This document shows, one piece after another, positions 45,076-54,753 of a DNA stretch of 64,000 nt. This DNA is from an uncultured Bacilli bacterium (GTDB lineage Bacteria > Bacillota_I > Bacilli_A > RF39 > UBA660). The stretch is taken from contig CALVIB010000002.1 of NCBI GenBank assembly GCA_944329375.1, positions 27,004-91,003 of the forward strand, in the 5' to 3' direction. Below the pieces are notes generated by a model. The model saw nothing but the letters and a program-made list of their open reading frames with translations. It was not told the DNA's origin and did no database searches. The position numbers and the translations under genes were made by a program. Numbering within the stretch: position 1 is the stretch's first letter; each line of letters begins with the position of its first letter.

Positions 45076-45109
45076 ATTATACCTCTAAAACGACAACTTG
45101 TCAAGTTGT
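45076..45109 (-). promoter_or_regulatory. Consensus sigma-A promoter with overlapping 17-nt palindrome
   Basis: On the minus strand: TTGACA (45099-45104), 17-nt spacer, TATAAT (45076-45081), both perfect. The palindrome ACAACTTG-T/A-CAAGTTGT (45093-45109) covers the -35 box, as a repressor operator would. A second TTGACA starts 10 nt upstream (45109-45114). Confidence 0.75.
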
Positions 45110-45119
45110 GTCAATTTTT

Positions 45120-46043
45120 TTAATTTCTGTTAATAATTTTCTTGACAAGTGTTTTTTCATTTTGAATATATCTTCGCTCATAAATACTAATTATTTTTTG
45201 CCTTAGTTTTAAAAAATCTAAAAAACTAACATCAGTTTGATTTAAAAATAAATCCATATTTGCAATTATACTAACCGCTTCTTCTAAAGTCATACTTTTT
45301 TTTAGTTCATCTATTAAACTAAATATATCGTTGTTAAAATAGTCTTTCATCATATCTTCTTTATTTTCGTAAAAGTTTTCAAGTTCAAGTGCTAGATAGG
45401 TTAAATATATATAACCTTCAGTTTTACTTTGGAATAATCTTTGATTTAAAAGTTCGGTATATCCTTCGTTTAAACCATTACAAAAAAGGCCAGCTTTTTT
45501 AAACGTAGTGCTAAAACCAACCATATTATATTCATTATTACTTGAAGCTACATGTAATAATTCATGATATAAAACTTCATTTTTATCACTATATATTTTT
45601 ATTTGATTTTTCATAGGAATATATGTGCCAGTCGTTATAACCCCTCTATTATTTTCAGCTTCTTTAAAAGAATGATACTCAATAGAAATATCTTCTACTT
45701 TATCCATAAATTTTATAAGGCTTTCTTTAGGCATTATATTAATCATACTTTGAATAAATATATATATTTTGTTATTTTCTGTTTTTAATTTTTCTAAAAT
45801 ATTTTCAAATTTTTCATTTTCTTCTTTAGAAAAATGAGCGACTATTTTTTTGTTAGGTTTGATAATTCCTCTACTAAAAGATTTAATTAAACTTTGTTTT
45901 TGTTTTTCGATGTTTTCCATGCTATTTTTTAACCGTTCTTTTTTTTCTTTATGAGATTTATATATTTTTTTGCCATCATAATATAACATGAGACTATTTA
46001 GACCTATAAATATAACAATATAAATTTTTATGAATATATCCAT
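45120..46043 (-). CDS. Membrane-anchored putative zinc metallopeptidase-like protein
   Basis: About 307 residues from ATG 46043 (AAAGGAATG upstream; the longer frame overlaps the next gene). One N-terminal membrane helix (about 4-22) precedes a charged linker. The soluble domain has YHELLHVASS, an HExxH motif, followed about 25 residues later by LNEGYTELLNQRLF, where NExxTE matches the third ligand helix of gluzincins. This suggests a Zn-dependent peptidase facing outward. I cannot name the family; degenerate or non-peptidase function is possible. The gene stands between the two-component region and the ABC exporter operon. Confidence 0.62.
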   Translation of the reverse strand: MDIFIKIYIVIFIGLNSLMLYYDGKKIYKSHKEKKERLKNSMENIEKQKQSLIKSFSRGIIKPNKKIVAHFSKEENEKFENILEKLKTENNKIYIFIQSMINIMPKESLIKFMDKVEDISIEYHSFKEAENNRGVITTGTYIPMKNQIKIYSDKNEVLYHELLHVASSNNEYNMVGFSTTFKKAGLFCNGLNEGYTELLNQRLFQSKTEGYIYLTYLALELENFYENKEDMMKDYFNNDIFSLIDELKKSMTLEEAVSIIANMDLFLNQTDVSFLDFLKLRQKIISIYERRYIQNEKTLVKKIINRN

Positions 46044-46088
46044 TATAATCATTCCTTTTTTCGTATTATAACAAACTTTAAATAAAAA

Positions 46089-46116
46089 GAAAAGCAAGTT
46101 TTTAAACTTACTTTTC
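46089..46116 (-). terminator. Terminator of the ABC exporter operon
   Basis: GAAAAGCAAGTTT / AAACTTACTTTTC, 13 bp with one mismatch and a 2-nt loop, with a T-rich tail on the minus strand. Confidence 0.8.
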
Positions 46117-48429
46117 AAACTGTGAGTTATATAAATTTGCATAAAAGCCATTTTGCTTCATAAGTTCTTCATGATTTCCTTGTTCAACAATATTTCCTTC
46201 TTTCATAACTAAGATTAAATCAGCATTTTTAATGGTTGATAATCTATGAGCAATGATAAATGAAGTTTTACCTTCAGTTAATTTATCCATGGCTGTTTGC
46301 ACTAATTCTTCAGTTCTAGTATCAACATTAGAAGTTGCTTCATCTAAGATTAAAAATGGTGTTTCTTTAATCATTCCTCTTGCAATTGTAAGCAACTGTC
46401 TTTGACCAGCTGATACACTTTCGTTATCAGTAAGTGCAGTATTATATCCTTTAGATAAAGTTCTAATAAAATGGTCTAATCCAACTTCTTTACAAACTTC
46501 TTTAACTTTTTCATCTGAAACATCTTCTCTATTATAAACTATATTTTCTTTAATGGTTCCTTCGAATAACCAAGTATCTTGAAGAACCATTGTAAATAAA
46601 TCGTGAATATTTTCTCTAGTTAATTCTTTTGTTGAAACTCCATCAATTTTTATATCTCCAGAATTTATATCATAAAATTTCATGAGTAAATTAACCATAG
46701 TTGTTTTACCTGCTCCAGTTGGACCTACAATAGCTATTTTTTGACCTGGTTTAGCATGTGCTGTAAAATTTTTGATAGTTGGGTTATCATTACCATCATA
46801 TTTAAAGACAACATTTTCAAAATCAATATATCCTTTAACTTTATCAATATCTAATTTTTGAGTGGTTTTTTCTTTGCTCATTTCTTCTTCATCGATAAAA
46901 TCAAATACTCTTTCACTGGCAGCAGCTGTTGATTGAAGTGAGGTCATTGCTTGAGCTATTTGTGAAAGTGGATTTGTAAATAATCTAACATATGTCATAA
47001 ATGCAACAATGACACCAAATGAAATTTGTCCATTCATTGTAAGCATAGCTCCAACGATACATACGGCTACATATCCAAAGTTACCAATAAAAGCCATTAT
47101 TGGTTGCATTAAACCTGATAAAAATTGACTTTTCTTATTACTTTGACATACTTTATCATTATATTTATTGAATTTTTCGCTAGCTTCTTCTTTACCATTA
47201 TAAGCTTTTACAACATTTAAACCAGAATATATTTCTTCAATATGGCCATTTAGATTACCTAGTTCTGTTTGTCTTTGTAAGAAATATTTTTGTGAGTTTC
47301 TTAAAATTAAAGCCATACCAATAAATCCAATTAAACTTGATAAAATGGCTGTTAAAGCTAAAATCCAGTTAGTTACAAACATCATAATAATACTACCTAA
47401 AAATAATGTTATACTACTAACTAATGATGCAAGCGATTGATTCATTGACATAGCAATCATATCGACATCGTTGGTTATTCTAGATAATATATCACCTGTT
47501 TGGTGTTTGTCAAAATATTTTAAAGGTAATTTATTTATTTTTATAGATATTCTACTTCTTAAATTATTTGCAAATTTGTTTGCGACATCAGTCATGCATA
47601 TTGATTGAATATATGTAAATAATGCACTTGTTAGATACATACATACTAGTAATAAACAAATTGCTTTGATTTTATCCATATCCATAATAGGATTAATTAC
47701 TTCTTTAATACTTGTAGGTAAAGTATCTAGTTTATTATACAATTCAGTTTGTGAAGCATTTTTATCCATACTACTTAATGTTTTCAAATATTTATATTGG
47801 TCGTTTGGACTTATTTTAATGCCATCAATAGTTATTTCTTCAAAAAATATTTTTTGTAAGTTTTTGGATAAATTAACATTCTTGGAATCTTTAGATATAT
47901 TAATGATATTTAATTTATCTTCAGTAGTTATGTTAATTCCTTCGTATTTAGAATTTTTGAATATTTTATTTAAAATTGTTTGTGGTAAGGTACTTAAATC
48001 TGAAAAGGCTTCACTAGGATTATCTTCCATCTTATTTAATATTTCTCTAAATTTTGTTTTATCTTCTACATTAATATTATTATCACTTAAAATGTTTGTA
48101 ATATTACCTTCAGAAACATCTGGATTTAATATTTTTGGAAGTATTTCTTTTAATTTATCTTCATTTAAATTTTCATTAACCTTTTTATTTAAAGCTTCCA
48201 TATTGTCTTGATTAATAACTAAACCTTTAGATATTTCATCGGTTAAATCTGATAATCTATCAGGAGCTAGGATTGATAATACTGAGCCAAGTATAGCTAA
48301 AGTAAAGGCTATAATAATTAAGGTTTTATAGGTATTAAGCTCTGTAAATAATCTTTTGATAGCTCCTTTAAAATCTCTAGCTTTTTCATAAGTTGGACCA
48401 CCTCCTGGTCCATGATTTGGTCTAGGCAT
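46108..48429 (-). CDS. ABC exporter half-transporter with large outside insertion
   Basis: 773 residues, about 180-200 longer than usual half-transporters. A Gly/Pro-rich start (PRPNHGPGGGPTYEK) precedes membrane helix 1 (about 36-55). A hydrophilic, presumably outside region of about 200 residues follows before helix 2 (about 256-275). The nucleotide-binding domain has Walker A GPTGAGKTT, a degenerate signature VSAGQRQ and Walker B FLILDEATSNVD with the catalytic Glu. It overlaps its partner gene by 8 nt; together they form a heterodimeric multidrug-type exporter (BmrCD/YheHI-like), controlled by the MarR regulator at the operon's head. Confidence 0.88.
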   Translation of the reverse strand: MPRPNHGPGGGPTYEKARDFKGAIKRLFTELNTYKTLIIIAFTLAILGSVLSILAPDRLSDLTDEISKGLVINQDNMEALNKKVNENLNEDKLKEILPKILNPDVSEGNITNILSDNNINVEDKTKFREILNKMEDNPSEAFSDLSTLPQTILNKIFKNSKYEGINITTEDKLNIINISKDSKNVNLSKNLQKIFFEEITIDGIKISPNDQYKYLKTLSSMDKNASQTELYNKLDTLPTSIKEVINPIMDMDKIKAICLLLVCMYLTSALFTYIQSICMTDVANKFANNLRSRISIKINKLPLKYFDKHQTGDILSRITNDVDMIAMSMNQSLASLVSSITLFLGSIIMMFVTNWILALTAILSSLIGFIGMALILRNSQKYFLQRQTELGNLNGHIEEIYSGLNVVKAYNGKEEASEKFNKYNDKVCQSNKKSQFLSGLMQPIMAFIGNFGYVAVCIVGAMLTMNGQISFGVIVAFMTYVRLFTNPLSQIAQAMTSLQSTAAASERVFDFIDEEEMSKEKTTQKLDIDKVKGYIDFENVVFKYDGNDNPTIKNFTAHAKPGQKIAIVGPTGAGKTTMVNLLMKFYDINSGDIKIDGVSTKELTRENIHDLFTMVLQDTWLFEGTIKENIVYNREDVSDEKVKEVCKEVGLDHFIRTLSKGYNTALTDNESVSAGQRQLLTIARGMIKETPFLILDEATSNVDTRTEELVQTAMDKLTEGKTSFIIAHRLSTIKNADLILVMKEGNIVEQGNHEELMKQNGFYANLYNSQFEK

Positions 48430-50179
48430 TTTCTAATTCCTCCTTTGATAATTGTGATAAAGCTATTTCTTTATAGACATCACAATTTTTTAATAATTCT
48501 TTATGAGTGCCTATACCGACACATTTACCACTATCCAATACAACAATTTTATCAGCATTCATAATAGTTCCTATTCTTTGAGCTACTATTAAACTAGTCG
48601 CATCTTTAGTGTATTTTTTTAATTCTTTTCTTAAAACAGCATCAGTTTTATAATCTAAGGCGGAAAATGAATCATCAAATATATATATTTCTGGGTCTCT
48701 CGCAATGGCTCTAGCAATAGCTAATCTTTGTTTTTGACCACCAGATACATTACTGCCACCTTGGGCGATATGTGTTTCATATTTGTTATCCATTTTTTCA
48801 ATAAATTCACTTGCTTGCGCTACTTCAGCGGCTTCTTTTATCTTTTCTTGAGTTATTTCTTTTCCGTTATCTCCATATGAAATATTATAATTAACTGTAC
48901 CTGCAAACATAACGGCTTTTTGAGGAACATAGCCTAATTTATTATTTAAAGTTTCTGGTTTATATTCTTTAACATTAATTCCATCAATCAACACTTCACC
49001 TTCAGTCGCATCATAAAATCTTGGAACTAAATTAATTAAAGTTGATTTACCAGAACCTGTTGAGCCGATAAAAGCAATTGTTTCTCCTTTATTTACTTTA
49101 AAAGAAATGTTTTCTAAAACATATTCATCTGCGTCTGGATATTTAAATGATACGTTTTTAAATTCAACTGTTCCTTTTTCTTTAGTTTCTCCATCAAATG
49201 TACCTGGAATAATATTTTGTTTGGTATCTAAAACTTCATTTATTCTTTTAGCAGATACTTCGGCACGTGGTATCATCATAAATATCATAGCTAACATTAA
49301 AAATGACATAATTACTTGCATAGCATATGAACTAAAGACAATCATATTACCAAATAAAGTTATTTTATCTGCCAAAACAGAATTTTGAATTAGACCTGCT
49401 CCAATAAAATATATAGATAAAGTTAATCCATACATAATTAAATACATTACAGGCATCATAATAGCAAATTTCTTTTGATTGAATAATTGCATATTAGTTA
49501 ATTTATCATTTGTTTCATCAAACTTATTTTCTTGGTATTTTTCGGCATTAAAAGCTCTTACTACTCTAATACCCGTTAAATTTTCTCTAGCTAAACCGTT
49601 TATTTTATCAATCAATTTTTGAACTATTTTAAATCTTGGAATAACAATTATCATAAGCATAGTAATAACACCTAATAAGATTAAGACAGCAACTCCTGTA
49701 ACGGCACTCCACTGCCAACCTTTATTTAATATTTTAGTGATAGCCCATACAGCGGTAATAGGTGCTTTAACTAATAATTGAAGTCCCATAGCAACAAGCA
49801 TTTCTATTTGGGTAACATCATTTGTTGTTCTAGTAATTAAACTGCTTGTTTGAAAATTTTTAACTTCTTCGGTATCTAAATTTTGAACTTTATCAAATAT
49901 TTGTTTTCTTGTGTTTTTAGAAAATTCTGAAGCAATATATGAGGCAAAGTATCCTGCACCAACGGCAAAAATTAAACTGCCTAAAGCACATAATACCATA
50001 TAGCTACCGTTTAAAATTATTTCACTCATTTCACTGCCTTCAGTTTGAACTAGGACTGTAATTTCAGACATATAGTCAGGAATTTTAAGTTCTAACCATA
50101 CTTGGCCAACAATTAAAATAATACAAAATAATGCGAATAACCATTCTTTCTTAGTTAAATTTTTTAATAGTTTTAACAT
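48422..50179 (-). CDS. ABC exporter half-transporter with degenerate catalytic site
   Basis: 585 residues: six membrane helices then a nucleotide-binding domain. Walker A is GSTGSGKST and the signature is canonical, NVSGGQKQRL. Walker B reads IYIFDDSFSALD: the catalytic Glu is replaced by Asp. In heterodimeric exporters one half carries a degenerate ATP site like this, and the partner above has the degenerate signature, so the two complement. It overlaps marR-like and the partner gene by 7-8 nt, so all three are co-translated. Confidence 0.9.
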   Translation of the reverse strand: MLKLLKNLTKKEWLFALFCIILIVGQVWLELKIPDYMSEITVLVQTEGSEMSEIILNGSYMVLCALGSLIFAVGAGYFASYIASEFSKNTRKQIFDKVQNLDTEEVKNFQTSSLITRTTNDVTQIEMLVAMGLQLLVKAPITAVWAITKILNKGWQWSAVTGVAVLILLGVITMLMIIVIPRFKIVQKLIDKINGLARENLTGIRVVRAFNAEKYQENKFDETNDKLTNMQLFNQKKFAIMMPVMYLIMYGLTLSIYFIGAGLIQNSVLADKITLFGNMIVFSSYAMQVIMSFLMLAMIFMMIPRAEVSAKRINEVLDTKQNIIPGTFDGETKEKGTVEFKNVSFKYPDADEYVLENISFKVNKGETIAFIGSTGSGKSTLINLVPRFYDATEGEVLIDGINVKEYKPETLNNKLGYVPQKAVMFAGTVNYNISYGDNGKEITQEKIKEAAEVAQASEFIEKMDNKYETHIAQGGSNVSGGQKQRLAIARAIARDPEIYIFDDSFSALDYKTDAVLRKELKKYTKDATSLIVAQRIGTIMNADKIVVLDSGKCVGIGTHKELLKNCDVYKEIALSQLSKEELENA

Positions 50180-50622
50180 ATTTTCATCCTTTCTTCTTTT
50201 ATGTTTTGATTCATTTTAGCCAGCACTGATAAAAAAATATCTAAATCTTTTTTATCAATTCCTTTGGTAACAACGTTTTCAGCGCTGTTTAAACTTTTTT
50301 TGACTGTTTCAAAATTAATAAGAGCTTTATCGCTTAGGATAATTTCTTTTATTCTAGTATCATTTTTATCTGGAATTTTATAAATAAGGCCATTTTTTTC
50401 CATTGTTTTTAAAATTTCAGATAATGTAGCTCTCCTTAAATTTAAAGCATTACCAATATCTCTTTGATAAACTTTATCGCCTTTTTTTGAGAGTATATAA
50501 TGAAGAATTTGCATTTGCGCAGGTGTTGGAAATTCTTTTTTTTCTACTTTAGTTTCACATATATATCTAATAATTTCGTGATTTAAGTTTTTTATTTGAT
50601 AAGTTACTCTTAACTTTTCCAT
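50173..50622 (-). CDS. MarR-family transcriptional regulator
   Basis: 149 residues with a winged helix-turn-helix: AQMQILHYILSKKGDKVYQRD, ALNLRRATLSEILKTMEKNG and the wing LIYKIPDKNDTRIKEIILSD. This is the standard MarR arrangement. It heads the ABC exporter operon and overlaps the next gene by 7 nt, so it most likely represses the operon and responds to a transported compound (inference). No clear operator was identified in the 130-nt upstream gap. Confidence 0.9.
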   Translation of the reverse strand: MEKLRVTYQIKNLNHEIIRYICETKVEKKEFPTPAQMQILHYILSKKGDKVYQRDIGNALNLRRATLSEILKTMEKNGLIYKIPDKNDTRIKEIILSDKALINFETVKKSLNSAENVVTKGIDKKDLDIFLSVLAKMNQNIKEERMKIC

Positions 50623-50736
50623 AAATCCACCTTCTTTAACACCTGTAGTACATTTTATTACTTATTATAAAAATTGTCAATAACCTAACAATTTAATTTT
50701 GTGTTTTACATATTTTACCATAATTGGCGTTTTAAA

Positions 50737-50757
50737 AAGATAAGCAGAACTTATCTT
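50737..50757 (-). terminator. Intrinsic terminator after first deacetylase
   Basis: AAGATAAG / CTTATCTT stem with a 5-nt loop and TTTT on the minus strand. Confidence 0.65.
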
Positions 50758-51622
50758 AATTGTTGATGTGGTGATGAATTTGCGGAGTATTTTTGGTTAT
50801 TTTAGCAAAGGTGTAACCGTTTGTTTTAGCATATTTAATAATATCTCTTAGGGCATCTTTGGTTGAGACTTTGGTAGATAAGTCATGCATTAAAATTATA
50901 TTAGTTCCACTATGTAGTCTATTCGTTACATTCATATAAATGTCTTCTTTAGTTAAATTTCCCGAAGCATCTTCACTATCGATGTCCCAGTCAAAATAGT
51001 AAAATGATTTTTCTGTTAATGCACTAGTTATTCTAGTGATGATACCAAGATTATATTTTTTAGATATAGTGTTAGAAGACCCGCCCGGCAATCTTATAAT
51101 CCTAGATTTAACTCCCGTTATCCTAAAGACTTTTTGTCTAATATTATTTAAGTCATTAAAGTAATTTTCATCAGATGAATAAACATAACTATAATTATGG
51201 GTTGAGGTATGAAGACCAATAGTATGGTTTTCAGCTTGCATTCTTCTTACTACATCAGCATATTTATCAATTTGTCTTTCAGTGACAAAGAATGTTGCTG
51301 GAACATTTTCATCTTTTAAAATGTCTAATATTTCTTCTGTTAAGTAACTAGGTCCATCATCGAAGGTTAAATAGACTGTTTTGTCAGAAATTATTGATGG
51401 ATTAATATTTTCTTTTTTTATTTGTTTTTGTTTAGGGTAATTTATTTTTTTATTATAATTAACTAAAGGTTTTATTTCTTTAAAAGTTTGTTTTGGTACA
51501 TTTATTTTAATTAAATAATTTATAAAAAAAGCAATATTTAAAAACAAACAGATAATGATGATTATAGGAATTTTGTATTTTGTAATATATTTTTTAATAT
51601 TTTGATACTGCATACTTCTCAC
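50756..51622 (-). CDS. Membrane-anchored polysaccharide deacetylase (NodB domain)
   Basis: 288 residues. One N-terminal membrane anchor (about 14-36). The NodB domain has motif 1 TFDDGPSY (catalytic and metal Asp), motif 2 HTSTHN (two metal His), motif 3 RLPGGSSNT, and motif 5 ILMHD near the C-terminus. Such enzymes remove acetyl groups from GlcNAc/MurNAc in peptidoglycan or surface glycans, often giving lysozyme resistance. It is a paralogue of the next gene, which carries extra Ig-like domains. Start ATG 51622 may be replaced by ATG 51613 (MQYQN), since both lie close to a GGTGAG site. Confidence 0.88.
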   Translation of the reverse strand: MRSMQYQNIKKYITKYKIPIIIIICLFLNIAFFINYLIKINVPKQTFKEIKPLVNYNKKINYPKQKQIKKENINPSIISDKTVYLTFDDGPSYLTEEILDILKDENVPATFFVTERQIDKYADVVRRMQAENHTIGLHTSTHNYSYVYSSDENYFNDLNNIRQKVFRITGVKSRIIRLPGGSSNTISKKYNLGIITRITSALTEKSFYYFDWDIDSEDASGNLTKEDIYMNVTNRLHSGTNIILMHDLSTKVSTKDALRDIIKYAKTNGYTFAKITKNTPQIHHHINN

Positions 51623-51681
51623 CTACTACAATTATACCTTAAAATATAAGCTTTTTCAAAGTTTTTACTATATTAATATAA

Positions 51682-51704
51682 AAGTCTACTGTTTTAGTAG
51701 ACTT
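51682..51704 (-). terminator. Intrinsic terminator after second deacetylase
   Basis: A perfect 9-bp stem AAGTCTACT / AGTAGACTT with a 5-nt loop, followed by TTTATATT on the minus strand; overlaps the stop codon. Confidence 0.8.
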
Positions 51705-53103
51705 AATTATTTACGCTGTGAGTTACCATAGGAGTTGACATGGTTATTTTATCAAAAGTATAACCATTATTTTTGCCATATCTAATGATGTTTCTCAAAG
51801 CATCTTTTGTATAAGTTTTAATATCATGCATTAAAATAACATTTGCTCTATTTTTACTTAGTGATTTAATGACATTATTATAAACTCCACTTGGGCTTGT
51901 TGTTTCACCTGCATCACCTGATGATATATTCCAATCAAAATAGTGATAGCCCTTATTTACAACATCTTTAGTTAAAGTGCTCATAATACCTTTCGAATAT
52001 TTTTTAGAAATTGTATTTGATGAACCACCTGGAAATCTAATTATTTTCGATTCATAGCCGGTTATTCTTTTAACTCTATTTTGAATTTGTAATAAATCAT
52101 TATAATAACTATTGACTGATTTATAGACAGTAGCATAGTTATGTGAGGCGGTGTGAAGACCTACTGTATGTCCTTCATCAAATTCTCTTTTGATTAGGGA
52201 ATCTGGTCCACTATTAGTGACAAAAAATGTTGCTTTGACGCCTTCATCTTTTAAAATATCTAATATAATATTTGTAGTACCTTGTTTGGGTCCATCATCA
52301 AAGGTTAAATATATGACTCCCTTACCAGAGGCTGAATTATAAGTTGGTTTTGATACCACTTTAACAGTTCTTTCTACTATTGTTTGATTACCGGAAGAAT
52401 CTTTTACAGTATAAGTAATCTTATATGTTCCTAATTTATTTATATTTACACTACCGCTTTTAACCACATTACTTGTAATATTCCCATCACAGTTATCAGT
52501 TGCTGTATAACCTGGATCAGTCCAAGCATTACCTAAATATAAGGTTATAGTTTTATTCCCTTTTAAAGTAATGGTTGGGACTGTTTTATCTTCTATACTA
52601 ATCTTTCTAGTTATTTGAGCTTGATTGCCAGAAGAATCTTTGACTGAGTAAGTGATTACATTATCTTTAGTGGTTACTTTGACTTTTTTAGTGATATCCC
52701 CATCGTAGTTGTCGGTGGCAGTGTATCCTTCTTCTTTATATTCACCATTTGGACATATAGATATATTTTCATTACCTGTTAATGTTATAATAGGCTTTTC
52801 ATCATCAATAATTTTTACAGTTCTTGTTTTTTTGAAAGTAATACCGTTAATTTTAACTTCATAAGTTACTTTGTAAGTTCCTAATTTTTTTAAATTAATA
52901 TTTTTTTTGATTTTAACTTTTTTTGAATAATCTTTCCCAAATTTAGTTATTTTGTAACCAGATTCTTTATATGTTTCTCCATATTTTAATTCAATAGTAT
53001 CACCTTTATTAAGTTTAAATTTTGGTGGTATAAAAAGAAAAACCATAGTTCCAACAAATAATACAATAATAGCTATAATTCCAATAACATACTTCTTTTT
53101 CAT
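51703..53103 (-). CDS. Polysaccharide deacetylase with three Ig-like repeats
   Basis: 466 residues. Membrane anchor at about 5-27. Three DUF5011-type Ig-like repeats (about 30-100, 105-172, 178-250) each hold a pattern such as GYTATDNYDGDITKKV and TYKITYTVKDSSGNQ. The C-terminal NodB domain (about 262-450) has YLTFDDGPKQG, HTASHN, RFPGGSSNT and ILMHD. The Ig repeats act as a spacer or wall-binding stalk. It is a paralogue of the downstream deacetylase (about 80 nt apart); the pair probably works on peptidoglycan or the surface polymer (inference). Confidence 0.9.
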   Translation of the reverse strand: MKKKYVIGIIAIIVLFVGTMVFLFIPPKFKLNKGDTIELKYGETYKESGYKITKFGKDYSKKVKIKKNINLKKLGTYKVTYEVKINGITFKKTRTVKIIDDEKPIITLTGNENISICPNGEYKEEGYTATDNYDGDITKKVKVTTKDNVITYSVKDSSGNQAQITRKISIEDKTVPTITLKGNKTITLYLGNAWTDPGYTATDNCDGNITSNVVKSGSVNINKLGTYKITYTVKDSSGNQTIVERTVKVVSKPTYNSASGKGVIYLTFDDGPKQGTTNIILDILKDEGVKATFFVTNSGPDSLIKREFDEGHTVGLHTASHNYATVYKSVNSYYNDLLQIQNRVKRITGYESKIIRFPGGSSNTISKKYSKGIMSTLTKDVVNKGYHYFDWNISSGDAGETTSPSGVYNNVIKSLSKNRANVILMHDIKTYTKDALRNIIRYGKNNGYTFDKITMSTPMVTHSVNN

Positions 53104-53201
53104 ACAATACTCCTATTTATATATTTTAAAAATTTTTTTAAAGAATATTTATAATTATAATTTTTTACATAATACTATCTAAAATTATTATATCATTAAA
53201 A

Positions 53202-54683
53202 TTACTTAATTAAAATTTCTCCTGTCATTTCTTTAGGTACTTTTATGTTTAAAAGTGTTAATACAGTTGGGGCAATATCGGCTAATTTACCGTTTTTAAG
53301 TTTGATATTTTTAGTAACTAAAAATGGTACAGGATTTATAGAATGAGATGTAATTACGTTATTATTATCATCTAACATATAATCACAGTTGCCATGGTCA
53401 GCTGTTATAATTAATATACCATTTAATTCATTTATTTTTTGATATATTTTGCCAATACATTCATCTACACTTTCTATTGCTTTAACTGTTGCTTCAAAGT
53501 TTCCAGTATGACCAACCATATCGCCATTCGCAAAGTTTAAGATAATAACATTGTAATTTTCCATTTTAGAAAGTAATGTATCAGTGATTTCATAAGCGCT
53601 CATTTCTGGTTTTAAATCATAAGTTGCAACTTTAGGAGACGGAATTAATATTTGGTCACAGTTATCTAATTTTGTTTTATTTTCTCCATCAAAGAAATAA
53701 GTTACATGGGCATATTTTTCAGTTTCGGCAATTCTTAATTGTTTTAAATTATTTTTCATTAAAACTTCTCCTAAATAATTATTTATTTTAGTATGTTTAA
53801 ATAAATTGGTGCATATAACGTTGCTATCTACGGGCATCATTGTAACTAATTTTAAGTTAGGAATAAACTCTCTTTCAAAATCTTTAAAATCAGGATTAGT
53901 AAAAGCTGTAAATAATTCTCTTAATCTATCTGGTCTAAAATTAAAGACTAAAATACCATCATTTTCTTTAATGTTGATATCATAAGTTTTAAAGGGCTCT
54001 ATAAATTCATCGGTAATATTATTTTTATAACTTTCATTTATGGTATTTAAAATGTCTTTAGCTTCTTTGTTTTGTGTCATATTATCGTAGGCTTTTTTTA
54101 TTCTATCCCATCTATTATCTCTATCCATTGCATAATATCTACCAGAAACACTCGCAATTTTTCCAGTATTTGTTTCTTTTATTTTATCTTCTAATATTTT
54201 TATAAAGTTAATAGACTCATTGGGAGTTGTATCTCGGCCATCGGTAAAAATGTGATAGTATATATTTATATTTTCATTTTTTAATATATCTATTATGCCT
54301 AATAAATGATTAATGTGGGAATGTATTCCTCCATCACTTAATAAACCGCATATGTGCAGATTTGAATTATTAACTTTAACATGATTGATTAAATCTCTAA
54401 ATTCTTTATTATCTTTTAGTGTGTTATTTTTTAAAGCATCATTTATAATATCAATTGACTGTTTAGGGACTCTACCTGTTCCTATATTTATATGTCCTAC
54501 TTCACTATTACCCATTTGCCCTTTAGGAAGACCAACTGAAGGACCACTGGCTTCTAATAATGAATGAGGATATTTATTAAATAATTTATCTAAATTAGGT
54601 GTGTTTGCTGTATATAAAGCGTTTCCATGAGTTTCTTTTCTAATACCAGTTCCATCTAAAATACAAAGTAATAACGGTTTCAT
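53202..54683 (-). CDS. gpmI: 2,3-bisphosphoglycerate-independent phosphoglycerate mutase
   Basis: 493 residues, a little shorter than the usual 510. Alkaline-phosphatase fold with the metal Asp in CILDGTGIR (usually DGFG), the Ser nucleophile in QMGNSEVGH, DGRDTTPNES, SGRYYAMDRDNRW, FNFRPDR and the C-terminal metal motifs TADHGN and GHTGN. All active-site motifs are present. It interconverts 3- and 2-phosphoglycerate using Mn. It stands apart from other glycolytic genes here, as a single gene. Confidence 0.95.
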   Translation of the reverse strand: MKPLLLCILDGTGIRKETHGNALYTANTPNLDKLFNKYPHSLLEASGPSVGLPKGQMGNSEVGHINIGTGRVPKQSIDIINDALKNNTLKDNKEFRDLINHVKVNNSNLHICGLLSDGGIHSHINHLLGIIDILKNENINIYYHIFTDGRDTTPNESINFIKILEDKIKETNTGKIASVSGRYYAMDRDNRWDRIKKAYDNMTQNKEAKDILNTINESYKNNITDEFIEPFKTYDINIKENDGILVFNFRPDRLRELFTAFTNPDFKDFEREFIPNLKLVTMMPVDSNVICTNLFKHTKINNYLGEVLMKNNLKQLRIAETEKYAHVTYFFDGENKTKLDNCDQILIPSPKVATYDLKPEMSAYEITDTLLSKMENYNVIILNFANGDMVGHTGNFEATVKAIESVDECIGKIYQKINELNGILIITADHGNCDYMLDDNNNVITSHSINPVPFLVTKNIKLKNGKLADIAPTVLTLLNIKVPKEMTGEILIK

Positions 54684-54732
54684 AATATCATCCTTTCTAT
54701 ACTAAACAATTATATCATAAAACGTTAAAAAT

Positions 54733-54753
54733 AAACCAGATTTAATCTGATTT
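54733..54753 (-). terminator. Terminator after prepilin peptidase gene
   Basis: AAATCAGAT / ATCTGGTTT on the minus strand (9 bp including a G-T pair) around TTA/TAA, followed by ATTTTT. Confidence 0.65.

Noticed and set aside
47666..48211. Long plus-strand frame inside the ABC exporter gene
   Set aside because: Antisense shadow of the ABC exporter's outside insertion; no ribosome site or family match.
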